Part shown: positions 1 through 9,059 of the stretch, in pieces
Layout of the letters: every line of letters starts with the position of its first letter
How positions within the stretch are numbered: position 1 is the first letter of the stretch
From: Owenweeksia sp. TMED14
Lineage (GTDB): Bacteria; Bacteroidota; Bacteroidia; Flavobacteriales; Schleiferiaceae
Assembly: GCA_002167805.1 (NCBI GenBank)
Contig: NHBT01000014.1
Span: forward strand, 1-19,581
Length of the DNA: 19,581 nt
Direction of reading: 5' to 3'
Made by a program: the position numbers and the translations under genes
Notes under the pieces: generated by a model
Database searches by the model: none
What the model was told of the DNA's origin: nothing
What the model saw: only the letters and a program-made list of their open reading frames with translations

Positions 1-483
1 TGAATATCTTGAGGCCTTTAACCTTGCCAACAGGAATTTTTCTAAGTATTGTGCACGGTGTTGAAACGTTGGAAGATTGTTCAAAGTATCTTGCAACTGA
101 TTTAGATTACCCAAAGTAGTAGGTTCAAAATGTAGGTCCTTAATTTCTGATGCTGGAATTTCTAAGATTGCCATCGCGGCGACAGGATTCATCAATACGT
201 TTATTGCATTAAGGCTTTTATACCTAGCCTCAACAGGCCTTGTTTGACTGGAAAGAGCAATAACAAACTGGCTTGAATCGTTTGGTAGAAATTGGCTTTT
301 ATTTTTATCGATGTAAAATCTTTCCAATTGGCTTCCCTCTAAAAGAAACAGCAGTTCAACCTTTGAATTAGGTAATGCCAAAAAATGACACGGAGTATCG
401 GATTTATGCTGAGCTATCATATCTACGATGCCCTTCAATGACTGAGGAATATAAATCTCAATTTCCGAGTTTTTATCTGCCAT
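1..483 (-). CDS. N-terminal part of a probable AraC-family transcriptional regulator (runs off the left edge)
   Basis: An open frame of 161 codons begins at an ATG read from 483 downward and reaches base 1 without a stop, so the C-terminus is missing. The visible part is a soluble, mixed alpha/beta domain. It has a stretch around residues 46-52 (VELLFLL), a segment near 95-115 with NVLMNPVAAMAI followed by EIPASEI, and a helical end (YLEKFLLARLK) near 145-155. This order (a strand, then a 'G-I-P-x-S-E' like turn, then a helix ending in a short linker) resembles the sensor half of the DUF6597-type AraC regulators common in Bacteroidota. The helix-turn-helix half would lie outside the window, so the DNA-binding function is inferred. 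It lies 266 nt downstream of gapN on the same strand. No good TAnnTTTG promoter was seen in front of it. It could also be another cupin-like regulator. Confidence 0.55.
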   Translation of the reverse strand, partial: MADKNSEIEIYIPQSLKGIVDMIAQHKSDTPCHFLALPNSKVELLFLLEGSQLERFYIDKNKSQFLPNDSSQFVIALSSQTRPVEARYKSLNAINVLMNPVAAMAILEIPASEIKDLHFEPTTLGNLNQLQDTLNNLPTFQHRAQYLEKFLLARLKASRYS

Positions 484-641
484 GACCTGTTACCAATTAT
501 AAAATGGAAAGTATGCTTTATTTAATTCAATGACGCGCTATTGAGGCTATTGGACTTATTTGATAATTGAAATTTAACTTAAAGATCGTTTATTTAGTCA
601 TTCAAATTGAACTTTGACCTTTTCTCCAGAATTTCTACTAA

Positions 642-685
642 AGGAGACTCATCGGTATTTTTTATCGGTGAGTCTTTTCTTTTTC
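642..685 (+). terminator. Rho-independent terminator reading rightward, with no plus-strand gene before it
   Basis: The arms 646-657 and 663-674 pair over 12 bp (GACTCATCGGTA with TATCGGTGAGTC) around a five-T loop. They can be extended outward to 642/678 with G-U pairs. A T-rich tract (TTTTCTTTTTCTT) follows on the plus strand. The two imperfect positions are G-U wobbles in a plus-strand RNA but A-C mismatches in a minus-strand RNA, and only the plus strand has the T tract. The hairpin therefore best fits a rightward transcript, although both annotated neighbours are leftward. Confidence 0.55.
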
Positions 686-749
686 TTCCAATTTCTGCTG
701 CATTTTTAGTCAGTATATTTTTTTGATTCAGAAAAAAAGAAACCAAGGA

Positions 750-2330
750 CTAAAGCAAATATTCAGTGGTGATAAAATTAGACGACTTGGAATCGAGCAA
801 TTTTTCAATTATCTCTTTATTCCCGCTATTTGATTTTGCTGCAAGAAATGTTCGAATTGAAAATGATCTTAGAGCATCGTATACGCTTAAGGTTCCAACT
901 GCTGAATTTTTTCTCCCAGTAAAAGGATACACATCGGGTCCTCGTTGACAGGCAGAGTTAAGGTTAACTCTGCAGACTAGGTTCGCTAAAGAATCAATTA
1001 AAGGTCCTATTTCATCAACATTTTTACCGAATAAACTCACCTGTTGACCAAAATTTGAAGTTGACATATCATTCAAGGGCTCATCAATATTTTTGAAAGA
1101 AACTATTGGAATTATGGGACCAAACTGTTCTTCATGAAAAAGTTGCATTTTATCATTTACAGGATATACTACAGCTGGGTAAGAATAATTTTTTAATTGC
1201 TGACCACCTTTTTCATTAATAATTTTTGCACCATGGTCTATTGCATCTTTTAATAAGGTTTGAATGTAAGCAGGCTTCGAAGGTTCTGGGAGTGGTGTCA
1301 AAAATGTATCTTCCCAAGGCATCCCATATTTCAACTCATCGACAGCTTTTGAAAACCGGAGGTTAAATTCTTCAACTATAGACTCGTGAATGTATAATAT
1401 CTTTAGTGCTGTGCACCTTTGACCGTTATAAGATAATGTTCCTGAAATACATTCTTGTATAGTATGGTCTAGATCTGCATCTGGTAGAACTATTCCTGGG
1501 TTTTTCGCTTCTAGCCCTAGAATCAATCTCAATCTATTCTTATTGGGATGCAAATCTTGAAGTGAAACTGCAGAAGAACTATGGCCGATCAATGCAAGAA
1601 CATCTATAATTCCAGTTTTCATTATCGGTCCAGCGATATTTCTTCCCCTTCCGAAGAGTATATTTACGACACCAGGAGGAAAACTATCCTTAAATGCCTT
1701 CAGCAAAGGAGTGATAAGTAAAACACCTTGTTTTGCTGGCTTAAAAATTGTGGTGTTCCCCATTATTATTGCCGGAATCAATAAAGAGAAAGTTTCATTC
1801 AAAGGATAATTATAAGGTCCCAGACATAATACCACCCCCAATGGGCCTCTTCTAATATGTGCTAAAACGCCTCCTTCATGTTGGAAATTAGCTCCCTTAC
1901 GATCTAAATTTTTATATGCCTCAATGGTATCATTGATATAATCAATTGTTCTATCAAACTCTTTGTAAGAGTCAGATTTGTTTTTACAGATTTCCCACAT
2001 CAGAAGAAGAGCCACTTCATCCCGATGAGGTTTCATTTTTTCAATGAAAGTTTCTAAACATTTAATTCTTTGAGAAACTTTCATAGTGGGCCATAACCCT
2101 TTGCCTCTATCATAGGCTTTCTGCGCTGCTGAAGCAGCTTCTAAAGCTGTTTTAGAATCAATATCTGGAACAGAACCCAAAAATGTTGGAATTATCTCGT
2201 CTTTGTTATTTTTTGATTGTATCGATGAAAAAACCTTTGACGTTTTCCCGTGCCATTTTCTTAAATCACCATCTATTAAGTATTCATCGGAATAGTATGG
2301 GGTTAATTGAAATTGTGGCGGAATTTTCAA
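750..2330 (-). CDS. gapN: NADP-dependent non-phosphorylating glyceraldehyde-3-phosphate dehydrogenase
   Basis: This aldehyde dehydrogenase superfamily enzyme is expected to oxidise glyceraldehyde 3-phosphate directly to 3-phosphoglycerate with NADP, giving cytosolic NADPH and bypassing the ATP-forming GAPDH/PGK steps. The expected active-site set is present: Asn174 in GPYNYPLNE, Lys197 in FKPAK, Glu274 in GLEAKNP and the nucleophile Cys306 in NGQRCTALK. The GQRCTALK context and the long N-terminal extension (about 526 residues against roughly 500 for classical ALDHs) match the GapN form I know from Bacteroidota. The start is TTG at 2330. An in-frame TAA lies eight codons upstream with no ATG between, and the next ATG is codon 83, after conserved sequence. 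A promoter lies about 90-120 nt upstream. Substrate preference is inferred from family likeness. Confidence 0.88.
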   Translation of the reverse strand: MKIPPQFQLTPYYSDEYLIDGDLRKWHGKTSKVFSSIQSKNNKDEIIPTFLGSVPDIDSKTALEAASAAQKAYDRGKGLWPTMKVSQRIKCLETFIEKMKPHRDEVALLLMWEICKNKSDSYKEFDRTIDYINDTIEAYKNLDRKGANFQHEGGVLAHIRRGPLGVVLCLGPYNYPLNETFSLLIPAIIMGNTTIFKPAKQGVLLITPLLKAFKDSFPPGVVNILFGRGRNIAGPIMKTGIIDVLALIGHSSSAVSLQDLHPNKNRLRLILGLEAKNPGIVLPDADLDHTIQECISGTLSYNGQRCTALKILYIHESIVEEFNLRFSKAVDELKYGMPWEDTFLTPLPEPSKPAYIQTLLKDAIDHGAKIINEKGGQQLKNYSYPAVVYPVNDKMQLFHEEQFGPIIPIVSFKNIDEPLNDMSTSNFGQQVSLFGKNVDEIGPLIDSLANLVCRVNLNSACQRGPDVYPFTGRKNSAVGTLSVYDALRSFSIRTFLAAKSNSGNKEIIEKLLDSKSSNFITTEYLL

Positions 2331-2417
2331 GGTAAAAAATGTTTTTTGTGTTTAATTAAATTATATCCAACTATAGTAACTTGATTCCTGCGAAAAATGT
2401 TCTTGGCTCAGATGGCC

Positions 2418-2451
2418 CAAAGATAAAATTACTTTCTCTATTTTTTCCAAA
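2418..2451 (-). promoter_or_regulatory. Bacteroidota-type promoter for gapN
   Basis: Read on the minus strand, a TTTG (-33 element, 2448-2451) is followed after 22 nt by TATCTTTG (2418-2425), an exact match to the TAnnTTTG -7 consensus of Bacteroidota sigma-A promoters. The spacing lies within the range reported for flavobacteria. The expected start of transcription is near 2412, leaving a leader of about 80 nt before the TTG start of gapN. This suggests that gapN is transcribed independently of the glycosyltransferase gene just upstream. Confidence 0.6.
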
Positions 2452-2472
2452 GAAGTTTTTAAGCGAATATAA

Positions 2473-2498
2473 TAAAAGTTAGCCTTGACTAACTTTTA
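2473..2498 (-). terminator. Hairpin overlapping the stop codon of the glycosyltransferase gene
   Basis: Two perfectly complementary 10-nt arms (2473-2482 and 2489-2498, TAAAAGTTAG/CTAACTTTTA) flank a six-base loop. On the minus strand the last arm ends in TTTTA and is followed by TTATATTC, a weak U tract. The TAA stop of the glycosyltransferase gene lies inside the second arm. It probably ends that transcript before the gapN promoter, but the stem is AT-rich and the tail poor, so efficiency is uncertain. Confidence 0.4.
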
Positions 2499-3570
2499 AA
2501 ATTGTTTTATAGACCTCTAAAGTTTTTTTTATGGTCGATTCGATTTTTAATTCTCTTAACAAGAATATATTGGCAGATTCACCTAACTTATTCGCATACT
2601 TATAGTCGCCATTTAACTCTTTAATAGCTTTTGCAATGGCTTTAGGGTCTTTAACAGGAACTATTTTACCTGAAACCTCGTCTTTAATAATTTCTTGAGG
2701 GCCACCGCTGCACGTTGCAATTATCGGTTTTGAATATGCCATTGCCTCAATTAATGTTTTTGCCAACCCTTCTGATATTGAGGGTTGAACATAAATATCA
2801 CAGGCTTTAATATGTGGTCGAATATCCTCAACATCTCCGATACCGTGAAGGCGAGAACTATTGGATAATTTGCTTATTTTTTGGTGAAATTGATTTGTAT
2901 CTGTACCCTTTCCAATAAATACAAAATGCAAGTCATCGAATTCTTCTAAAATCTGAGTAGCTTGAATTAAATAATCAACGCCTTTTACCGGCCTTAAGTG
3001 AGCAACGCAGGTGATGATTTTGCAATTGGGATTGATGCTCTTAAACGCATACTCGAATTTATTTATCGGATGGAACCAATTTATATCTACACCTTTTTTA
3101 ATTACGTGAAGCTTATCTGAATTTATCACTCGCTGTTTTACAAGTGAGGACTTGACATAATCACTAATGCAAATAACCGCATTCACTTTTGGATGAAAAT
3201 GGGAAAAATAGGCCGATAAATCGTGCCAATAAGGGCCTTTCGCACCCCGGTAAGTTATAATTTTCACATTGATACCGCTAGCAGCCCTAATCCCTGCAGG
3301 AATTGACTTCGAATTAAATAAATGTAATATGTCATAATCTTCATTCGATAACTCTTTTCTTATTGGAGCGACACTCCGGTAAGAGAATCTACTTTCTGGA
3401 TGGTGAGGGATTACTTTTATCCCTGCTTCTCTGAAAATGTTTTTGAAAGGGGAGTCTGAATTTGTCATTATAGTTATTAAGACTCCCAATTTGGCTAGAC
3501 CTATAAAAACTTCAGCCTCCGATCTATGCCTAACCAAGTTTGTATAACGACTAATTACTAAAACCCTCAT
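2479..3570 (-). CDS. Glycosyltransferase family 4 (GT-B fold)
   Basis: At 363 residues this is a full-length GT-B retaining glycosyltransferase of the GT4 type, transferring a sugar from an activated nucleotide sugar to a glycan or lipid acceptor at the cytosolic side. The N-terminal Rossmann half starts with MRVLVISRYT, and a typical interdomain stretch (VIKKGVDINWFHP, 156-168) follows. The C-terminal half has a VAHLRPVKGVDYLI strand-loop-helix (189-202) and the nucleotide-sugar-binding EX7E motif at Glu267 and Glu275 (SEGLAKTLIEA), followed by GGPQEI (289-294). No membrane segment or signal peptide is seen. It is divergent from the secreted protein gene (69 nt between starts). No other polysaccharide-assembly genes (flippase, polymerase) lie nearby, so donor and acceptor cannot be named. 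Confidence 0.85.
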   Translation of the reverse strand: MRVLVISRYTNLVRHRSEAEVFIGLAKLGVLITIMTNSDSPFKNIFREAGIKVIPHHPESRFSYRSVAPIRKELSNEDYDILHLFNSKSIPAGIRAASGINVKIITYRGAKGPYWHDLSAYFSHFHPKVNAVICISDYVKSSLVKQRVINSDKLHVIKKGVDINWFHPINKFEYAFKSINPNCKIITCVAHLRPVKGVDYLIQATQILEEFDDLHFVFIGKGTDTNQFHQKISKLSNSSRLHGIGDVEDIRPHIKACDIYVQPSISEGLAKTLIEAMAYSKPIIATCSGGPQEIIKDEVSGKIVPVKDPKAIAKAIKELNGDYKYANKLGESANIFLLRELKIESTIKKTLEVYKTILKVSQG

Positions 3571-3639
3571 TATTGCTGAAGGTAAATCATTTTGTAGATT
3601 TATAAAAGACTATCTCCTTGATTATTAATTTCTTCTGAT

Positions 3640-6600
3640 ATGAAAAACCCTTATTCACTATTTCTACTTATCATAACTATTTTTTTCACCACTGGCTATA
3701 CTTATGCCCAAAGTGAGCCAAATAATTCTTGGATTGATGGAATGCAAGATTACACTATCAACTTCAATAACGTTGTTAATGTTTTTGAAGATGAATATAG
3801 AGGTAAGCCATATCAAAAAGGTCACGGATGGAAGCAATTTAAGCGATGGCAAAATTTTATGGAGCCTCGAGTAGATATTGATGGTAATCGACCGCATCCT
3901 GCACTTTGGTATAATGCAGTGAATCAGCAAAACTTAGTTACCCAAAATTTTGGCAATTGGTCGCCCATGGGGCCATTCGATGCACCAGGGTCATCGAACA
4001 GCAATGGTATTGGAAGAATAAATCACGTCGCTTTTCATCCTACGAATCATGATACCATTTTTGCCGGTGCACCTTCTGGCGGACTTTGGGTTAGCTATAA
4101 CGATGGAATATCATGGCAAACTTTTACTGATGATTTAACGAATATAGGTGTTAGTGATTTAGCCATAGACCCCAATAACCCGGATACCATGTATCTTGCT
4201 ACAGGAGACCGTGACGCAGGAGACACATACAGCTTTGGGCTTATGAAATCTACAGACGGAGGAGTGACTTGGGGATCGACAGGACTCAGCTATTCGGTTT
4301 CATCTGGAAAAAGAGTTACTCGCGTTTTAGTCCACCCCAAAAGCTCAAATATTATCATTGTTGCTACTCGAGACGGAATGTACCAAAGCACAAACTATGG
4401 AGTTAGTTTTAGTCTCAAACAATCTGGACCTTTTAATTCTCTGTCAATGGTAAATGGTGGCTCTGATACACTATTTGCAGGAACTACAGGAGGTTCAGCG
4501 ACAGTATATCGAAGCACCAATGGAGGGTCAAGCTGGTCTTTGGTAAACTTAGGATTGCCTTCTTCAGGAATCAATCGAGTTGAAGTTGCTGTAAGTCCGA
4601 GCTCGCCGAATAAAATCTATGCTGTTTATGGAGCTTCAAACAGTGGGTTCTACGGTTTATATTCAAGTTCAAACTATGGTAATACCTGGACTCAGAAAAG
4701 CACAAGTCCCAATATTTTAGGTTGGGAAGCTAATGGTTCGGGAACTGGCGGACAATCCTGGTATGACCTAACCCTTGCCGTAGATCCAAATAATTCAAAT
4801 ACAATATATGTTGGTGGGGTAAACATTTGGAAAAGCACTAATGGTGGGTCATCATGGTCAATTAACGCGCATTGGTATGGAGCAAATGGATTGCCATATG
4901 TTCATGCAGATCACCACCATGCAGGCTTTCGGCCAAACTCCTCTGAATTCTATCTCGGAACCGATGGAGGAGTTTATAAAACTTCAAATGGTGGGTCTTC
5001 CTGGACAGCACTGAACGATGGAATGAATATCACTCAATATTATAAAATCAGTCAAAGCCAAACAGACACCACTTTATTAATAGGCGGATCTCAAGATAAT
5101 GGAACGCATCTAAGAACCTCAACTACAAATTGGAATCGAGTTGTGGGTGGAGATGGAATGGATAATGATGTAGATCCCAATACAAACAATACTCTATATG
5201 CTTCCATTTACTACGGGGAATTCTACAAAAGCACCAATGGTGGAAATAACTTTAGCTCTATTAATACGAATCTAAGTCCTGCTGGAAGTGGAAACTGGGT
5301 CACTCCATTCAAATGTGACCCAAATACTTCAAATACTATTTATGCAGGCTTCAAGAAAATCTGGAAAAGTACAAATGCCGGCATTTCATGGTCAGCAACA
5401 TCATCAAACAATATTAGTGGGAATTCCAATATTGATGAATTTGAAATTGCCCCCTCGAATAGTAGTTATATATACGCCTTAATAAATCGAAGAATATTTC
5501 TTTCTACCAACGGTGGTAGCACCTGGATCGATCGATCAAATAATGGAAATTTATCCCCTCAATACAGTATTTTAGGAGTGGACATCGATGATGCAGATCC
5601 ATTACATGTAGTTATTTCCTGCTCGGGTTATAACAACTCAAATAAAGTTTTTGAATCTACCAATGGAGGACAGCAATGGACAAATATATCAAGCGGCCTC
5701 CCTGCAGTCCCTGCTAATTGCGCTCAGTTTGAAGGTGGAAATTCTAATGGCATCTATGTGGGTACAGATATTGGCGTATACTTTCGTGATGCGACAACTT
5801 CAGGATGGGTTTCTTTTAATGATAACTTACCTAATGTAATTGTCAATGATTTAGAATTATTGGGGTCAAAAGATATCCTGAGAATAGGAACTTATGGCCG
5901 AGGTGTTTGGCAAAGTCCCACATATAATTCAATGCCTAACCCACCAGCTGTTCAATTTACCATTGAACCAAGTAATACATGCTCCTTAGCGGATACGGTC
6001 CAGTTGATTGATCAAAGTAGTGGATCTCCAACATCATGGAGCTGGCAGATAACCCCAAATAATGCGGTATATATAAATGGAACAACTGATACCAGTCAAT
6101 CTCCTTTTGTCATATTCAATTCTGGTGGGAGTTATTCCGTTAAACTTACAGTAACAAATCAATATGGGTCGAATGATTCAACTTATAACAACGCTCTAGA
6201 AATTGGAGGCAACTCCTTGCCTTATAATGAGGATTTTGAAGCAGGTTTTTCCAAATGGACTATTAATAATCCTGACAATGGAGTGACTTGGGAACATGTT
6301 ACAGTGGCTGGAAATAGCCCTGGAGATAAGGCTATGCGATTAAATCACTTTAATTACAACTCAGTTGGGCAAATCGATGAACTCATATCTCCAATACTGA
6401 ATTTCTCAGGAGATACATTAATTGAATTAGATTTCGAATATGCATATCGTGGTTACAATGCAACTTACAAGGATTCCTTGAAGATATATGTGTCCTCGGA
6501 TTGTGGACAAAGTTGGAATTTAGCAGCTGCTTTTGGCGACGGAGGGACTCCAAACTGGAGGACAGGATTATATAATAATAGCAATTGGACACCAGCAACT

Positions 6601-7695
6601 TCGGCAGATTGGTGTACCAATTCATCCCTGGCTTCGTGCCCTTCAGTCAGTCTAGATAATTATTCAGGCATTAGCGGAGTTCAAATTAAGTTTGTTTCCG
6701 TCAATGGATATGGAAACAACTTTTACCTAGATAATATATCTGTTACAGGAATTCCGAATTGTGCGTCCTATGTAACCCAAACCATAGATACATGTGCTAT
6801 GGCATACACTTGGATCGATGGCGTAACATATACCTCAAGTACATCCTCTCCTCAATATGCTTTGACCCAAGCAAATGGATGCGACTCGGTAATTACATTA
6901 AATCTTATTCTAAATCAGCCAGATGCTGTAACGCAGACAGTCAACGCTTGCGGAAGTTACACATGGATTGATGGTATCAATTACACCTCTTCGACATCAT
7001 CACCTAGTGTTACACTCACAAATATTCACGGATGTGATTCTGTTGTAAGTTTGAATCTAACCATTAGCAATCAAACTACAGCGGGGACTGATATTATAAC
7101 TGCGTGTTCGAGTCATCAATGGATTGATGGTGTGACATATACATCTTCAACATCATCACCAACTTATGTTTTAACAGGAAGTAACGGATGTGATTCAACG
7201 GTAACGCTTAACCTTACGATTATCACTGTCAATACCTCGGTAGTCCAAAATGGAACAACACTTACTGCTCAGGCAACTTCGGCAACATTCCTATGGATAG
7301 ACTGCAGTACGATGGCAATTGTTCCAGGACAGATGAGTTCGATATTCACTCCAACGACAAATGGCATATATGCTGTTATAGTTACTCAAAATGGATGTTC
7401 AGATACATCTTCTTGTTTCACTGTATCTGGAATTGATCTTGATGAAAATGATATAATTCTGAAATTAAAAGTTATTCCAAACCCTAACCATGGGGATTTT
7501 AAATTAATCCGAAGCGATGCAAATAATGAATCTGAACTTATTATTTATTCAAGTGATGCAAAAGTTATTTATCAAGGGAATTGGTCAGCAGGAAAAGATG
7601 AGAAAAAACTAAACTTAGATTTAAGTCCAGGGATTTATCATGCGGCTCTAACAGACAGAAATCAAACACTATTTTTCAAAATAGAAATATTCTAG
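3640..7695 (+). CDS. Secreted VPS10/sortilin-like Asp-box beta-propeller protein with PKD, jelly-roll and repeat domains and a T9SS sorting domain
   Basis: A signal peptide covers residues 1-23 (cleavage near TYA-QS). The N-terminal stretch YQKGHGWKQFKRWQNFMEP (58-76) is a recognisable lead-in in Bacteroidota proteins of this kind. Residues about 110-765 carry about eleven Asp-box (BNR) motifs of the form STNGGSSW, spaced as in a VPS10/sortilin beta-propeller. A PKD-like domain follows (about 768-857, with SGGSYSVKLTV). Next is a jelly-roll 'choice-of-anchor J' type domain (858-1037, beginning LPYNEDFE), three 52-residue repeats (1046-1197) and a T9SS type A sorting domain (about 1276-1351, opening VIPNPNHGDF). 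The protein is expected to be exported and cell-surface bound or released. Asp-boxes alone do not show glycosidase activity, and no catalytic residues were identified, so its binding partner is unknown. Confidence 0.88.
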   Translation: MKNPYSLFLLIITIFFTTGYTYAQSEPNNSWIDGMQDYTINFNNVVNVFEDEYRGKPYQKGHGWKQFKRWQNFMEPRVDIDGNRPHPALWYNAVNQQNLVTQNFGNWSPMGPFDAPGSSNSNGIGRINHVAFHPTNHDTIFAGAPSGGLWVSYNDGISWQTFTDDLTNIGVSDLAIDPNNPDTMYLATGDRDAGDTYSFGLMKSTDGGVTWGSTGLSYSVSSGKRVTRVLVHPKSSNIIIVATRDGMYQSTNYGVSFSLKQSGPFNSLSMVNGGSDTLFAGTTGGSATVYRSTNGGSSWSLVNLGLPSSGINRVEVAVSPSSPNKIYAVYGASNSGFYGLYSSSNYGNTWTQKSTSPNILGWEANGSGTGGQSWYDLTLAVDPNNSNTIYVGGVNIWKSTNGGSSWSINAHWYGANGLPYVHADHHHAGFRPNSSEFYLGTDGGVYKTSNGGSSWTALNDGMNITQYYKISQSQTDTTLLIGGSQDNGTHLRTSTTNWNRVVGGDGMDNDVDPNTNNTLYASIYYGEFYKSTNGGNNFSSINTNLSPAGSGNWVTPFKCDPNTSNTIYAGFKKIWKSTNAGISWSATSSNNISGNSNIDEFEIAPSNSSYIYALINRRIFLSTNGGSTWIDRSNNGNLSPQYSILGVDIDDADPLHVVISCSGYNNSNKVFESTNGGQQWTNISSGLPAVPANCAQFEGGNSNGIYVGTDIGVYFRDATTSGWVSFNDNLPNVIVNDLELLGSKDILRIGTYGRGVWQSPTYNSMPNPPAVQFTIEPSNTCSLADTVQLIDQSSGSPTSWSWQITPNNAVYINGTTDTSQSPFVIFNSGGSYSVKLTVTNQYGSNDSTYNNALEIGGNSLPYNEDFEAGFSKWTINNPDNGVTWEHVTVAGNSPGDKAMRLNHFNYNSVGQIDELISPILNFSGDTLIELDFEYAYRGYNATYKDSLKIYVSSDCGQSWNLAAAFGDGGTPNWRTGLYNNSNWTPATSADWCTNSSLASCPSVSLDNYSGISGVQIKFVSVNGYGNNFYLDNISVTGIPNCASYVTQTIDTCAMAYTWIDGVTYTSSTSSPQYALTQANGCDSVITLNLILNQPDAVTQTVNACGSYTWIDGINYTSSTSSPSVTLTNIHGCDSVVSLNLTISNQTTAGTDIITACSSHQWIDGVTYTSSTSSPTYVLTGSNGCDSTVTLNLTIITVNTSVVQNGTTLTAQATSATFLWIDCSTMAIVPGQMSSIFTPTTNGIYAVIVTQNGCSDTSSCFTVSGIDLDENDIILKLKVIPNPNHGDFKLIRSDANNESELIIYSSDAKVIYQGNWSAGKDEKKLNLDLSPGIYHAALTDRNQTLFFKIEIF
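6775..7230 (+). repeat. Three tandem 52-residue repeats within the propeller protein
   Basis: Units start at codons 1046, 1098 and 1150 (bases 6775, 6931 and 7087), an exact 156-nt period. Each has a Cys, then W-I-D-G-x-x-Y-T-S-S-T-S-S-P, then N/H-G-C-D-S and a V/I-x-L-N-L strand. Two cysteines per unit, about 30 residues apart, could form one disulfide each. The DNA of the units differs mainly at third codon positions, so the protein pattern is kept under selection and the duplication is not recent. Similar Cys/WIDG repeats occur in gliding and adhesion surface proteins of this phylum. Confidence 0.85.
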
Positions 7696-7756
7696 TAACC
7701 CGTTAAGTATAGAAAGCAAGTAGACAATATTATCTTTTTATTATTCAATTAGCTTC

Positions 7757-7764
7757 TAACTTTG
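7757..7764 (+). promoter_or_regulatory. Promoter -7 element (TAACTTTG) of the arylsulfotransferase-like operon
   Basis: An exact TAnnTTTG match lies 16 nt before the ATG at 7781, which would give a leader of about 10 nt. No clear TTG -33 element is seen at the usual distance. The site supports 7781 rather than a TTG at 7778 as the start, and suggests that transcription of the cluster begins here. Confidence 0.45.
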
Positions 7765-7780
7765 AATAGAAATTATTTTG

Positions 7781-9058
7781 ATGAAAAAAATCTTTATTCT
7801 TGTTTCCAATATTGTATTGGTATTAGCATTCTTATCAGCTTTTGCCTGGATTATAAAGGAAGCAAATAATAATAGTGAACTCCTTGGTAAAAGCTTTGAT
7901 AAGGCAATAATAAAATGGAGTTCATTTCCAGACAAGTTTTCAAGAGCAGTGGAGCAAGTTCAGAATTTACCTGAAACATTTGTAGCCACCCCTGAAAGTT
8001 TCCAGCCCATTAATCATCTTAAAAATGATGTGTTTGTACTAGTCTCTTTTTCAAAATCAAATACATCAAGAATTGTTCAGTTAAAGAATCTGCGCACGGA
8101 CTCTATTTCAAAGAATTGGGAAATAGAAAACCTAGACAATCCGCATAGAAGAGTTTTAAACCCTCTTTTATATCATGATAATTCCATTGTCTATGCAACT
8201 ATTGGAATACCGGGTGTTTTTTGTATTGATGAATCCAGCAAAGAGATTTGGAAGCAAAAAAAAATAATCTCACACCATTCAATAAATAAAGATCACAACA
8301 ATAATGTCTGGCTTTGCACCTACCCGTCATTGAATGTTGGCGAGGCTAAATATGATGGACGATTAAGAGTTGATAATCGAAGTATTCCCTATATCGATAA
8401 TTCTATAACATGTTTAGATTATCAAGATGGGATGATTCTATTTCATCGATCCTTAAGCCAAATACTTCTAGACAATAAGCTAGAATATATTCTCCTAAAA
8501 AGTTCAGATGCATCAGACCCTTTGCATATTAATGATGTACAACCTGTTTTAAAAACGAGTAAATATTTTAATAAAGGTGATTTATTTATCAGTTGCAAGA
8601 ATATCTCAACAGTTTTCTTGTACCGCCCAACGACAAATAAAATTGTAAAAGTGATCGAGGGGCCATTTCAGTCTCAACATGATATTGATATTATAAATGA
8701 TAGCACGATAAGTATTTTTAACAACAATACACACACGAAATGGCAAAAAACCAAGGATACATCAAAAAATGAAAAAACCTTAAATGTCGGCCCTTTTTAT
8801 TCTGAGGTTTTGATTTATCATTTTAATAATGAATCATTTTCAAAGGAACAAGAAAAGGCAATAACAAAAAATGAAATCTATTCATTTACTGAAGGTTTAT
8901 GTGAAAAGTTAGTAGATGGTTCTTTTTTTATTGAAGAACAGAATAGCAGCTTAATATGGATTCTTAAGAATGATAGCGTTCTTTACAAGAATGTTTTGAA
9001 GTCAAAATATCCAGGCTACCACCATCTATCAAATTGGACGAGAATAATTAAAAAATAA
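7781..9058 (+). CDS. Membrane-anchored arylsulfotransferase (ASST)-like protein
   Basis: The ATG at 7781 is preferred over an in-frame TTG one codon earlier, giving 425 residues. Residues 4-25 form one hydrophobic segment (uncleaved anchor or signal), so the rest should be periplasmic. The remainder looks like the beta-propeller of the arylsulfotransferase family, which moves sulfate between phenolic compounds without PAPS. Matching motifs are HHSINKDHNNNVWL (165-178), DPLHINDV (246-253), GDLFISCKN (266-274) and QHDIDII followed by IFNNN (299-316). His249 and His300 are candidates for the catalytic histidines known in enterobacterial ASST. The overall sequence is divergent, and whether it is catalytically active cannot be read from it. 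It ends one base before the next start, so it is translated with the two genes that follow. Confidence 0.7.
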   Translation: MKKIFILVSNIVLVLAFLSAFAWIIKEANNNSELLGKSFDKAIIKWSSFPDKFSRAVEQVQNLPETFVATPESFQPINHLKNDVFVLVSFSKSNTSRIVQLKNLRTDSISKNWEIENLDNPHRRVLNPLLYHDNSIVYATIGIPGVFCIDESSKEIWKQKKIISHHSINKDHNNNVWLCTYPSLNVGEAKYDGRLRVDNRSIPYIDNSITCLDYQDGMILFHRSLSQILLDNKLEYILLKSSDASDPLHINDVQPVLKTSKYFNKGDLFISCKNISTVFLYRPTTNKIVKVIEGPFQSQHDIDIINDSTISIFNNNTHTKWQKTKDTSKNEKTLNVGPFYSEVLIYHFNNESFSKEQEKAITKNEIYSFTEGLCEKLVDGSFFIEEQNSSLIWILKNDSVLYKNVLKSKYPGYHHLSNWTRIIKK

Positions 9059-9059
9059 T

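Noticed and set aside
766-948. 60-codon plus-strand ORF opposite the 3' end of gapN
   Set aside because: It is an antisense shadow of a strongly conserved coding region, with no recognisable domain.
3640-7695. Annotation of the Asp-box protein as a sialidase or glycosyl hydrolase
   Set aside because: Asp-box repeats are structural and found in many propellers; no catalytic residues of a glycosidase were identified.
7778-7780. TTG as start of the ASST-like gene, and likewise TTG at 12243 for the sugar porter
   Set aside because: In both cases an ATG follows immediately in frame; the ATG is the simpler choice.
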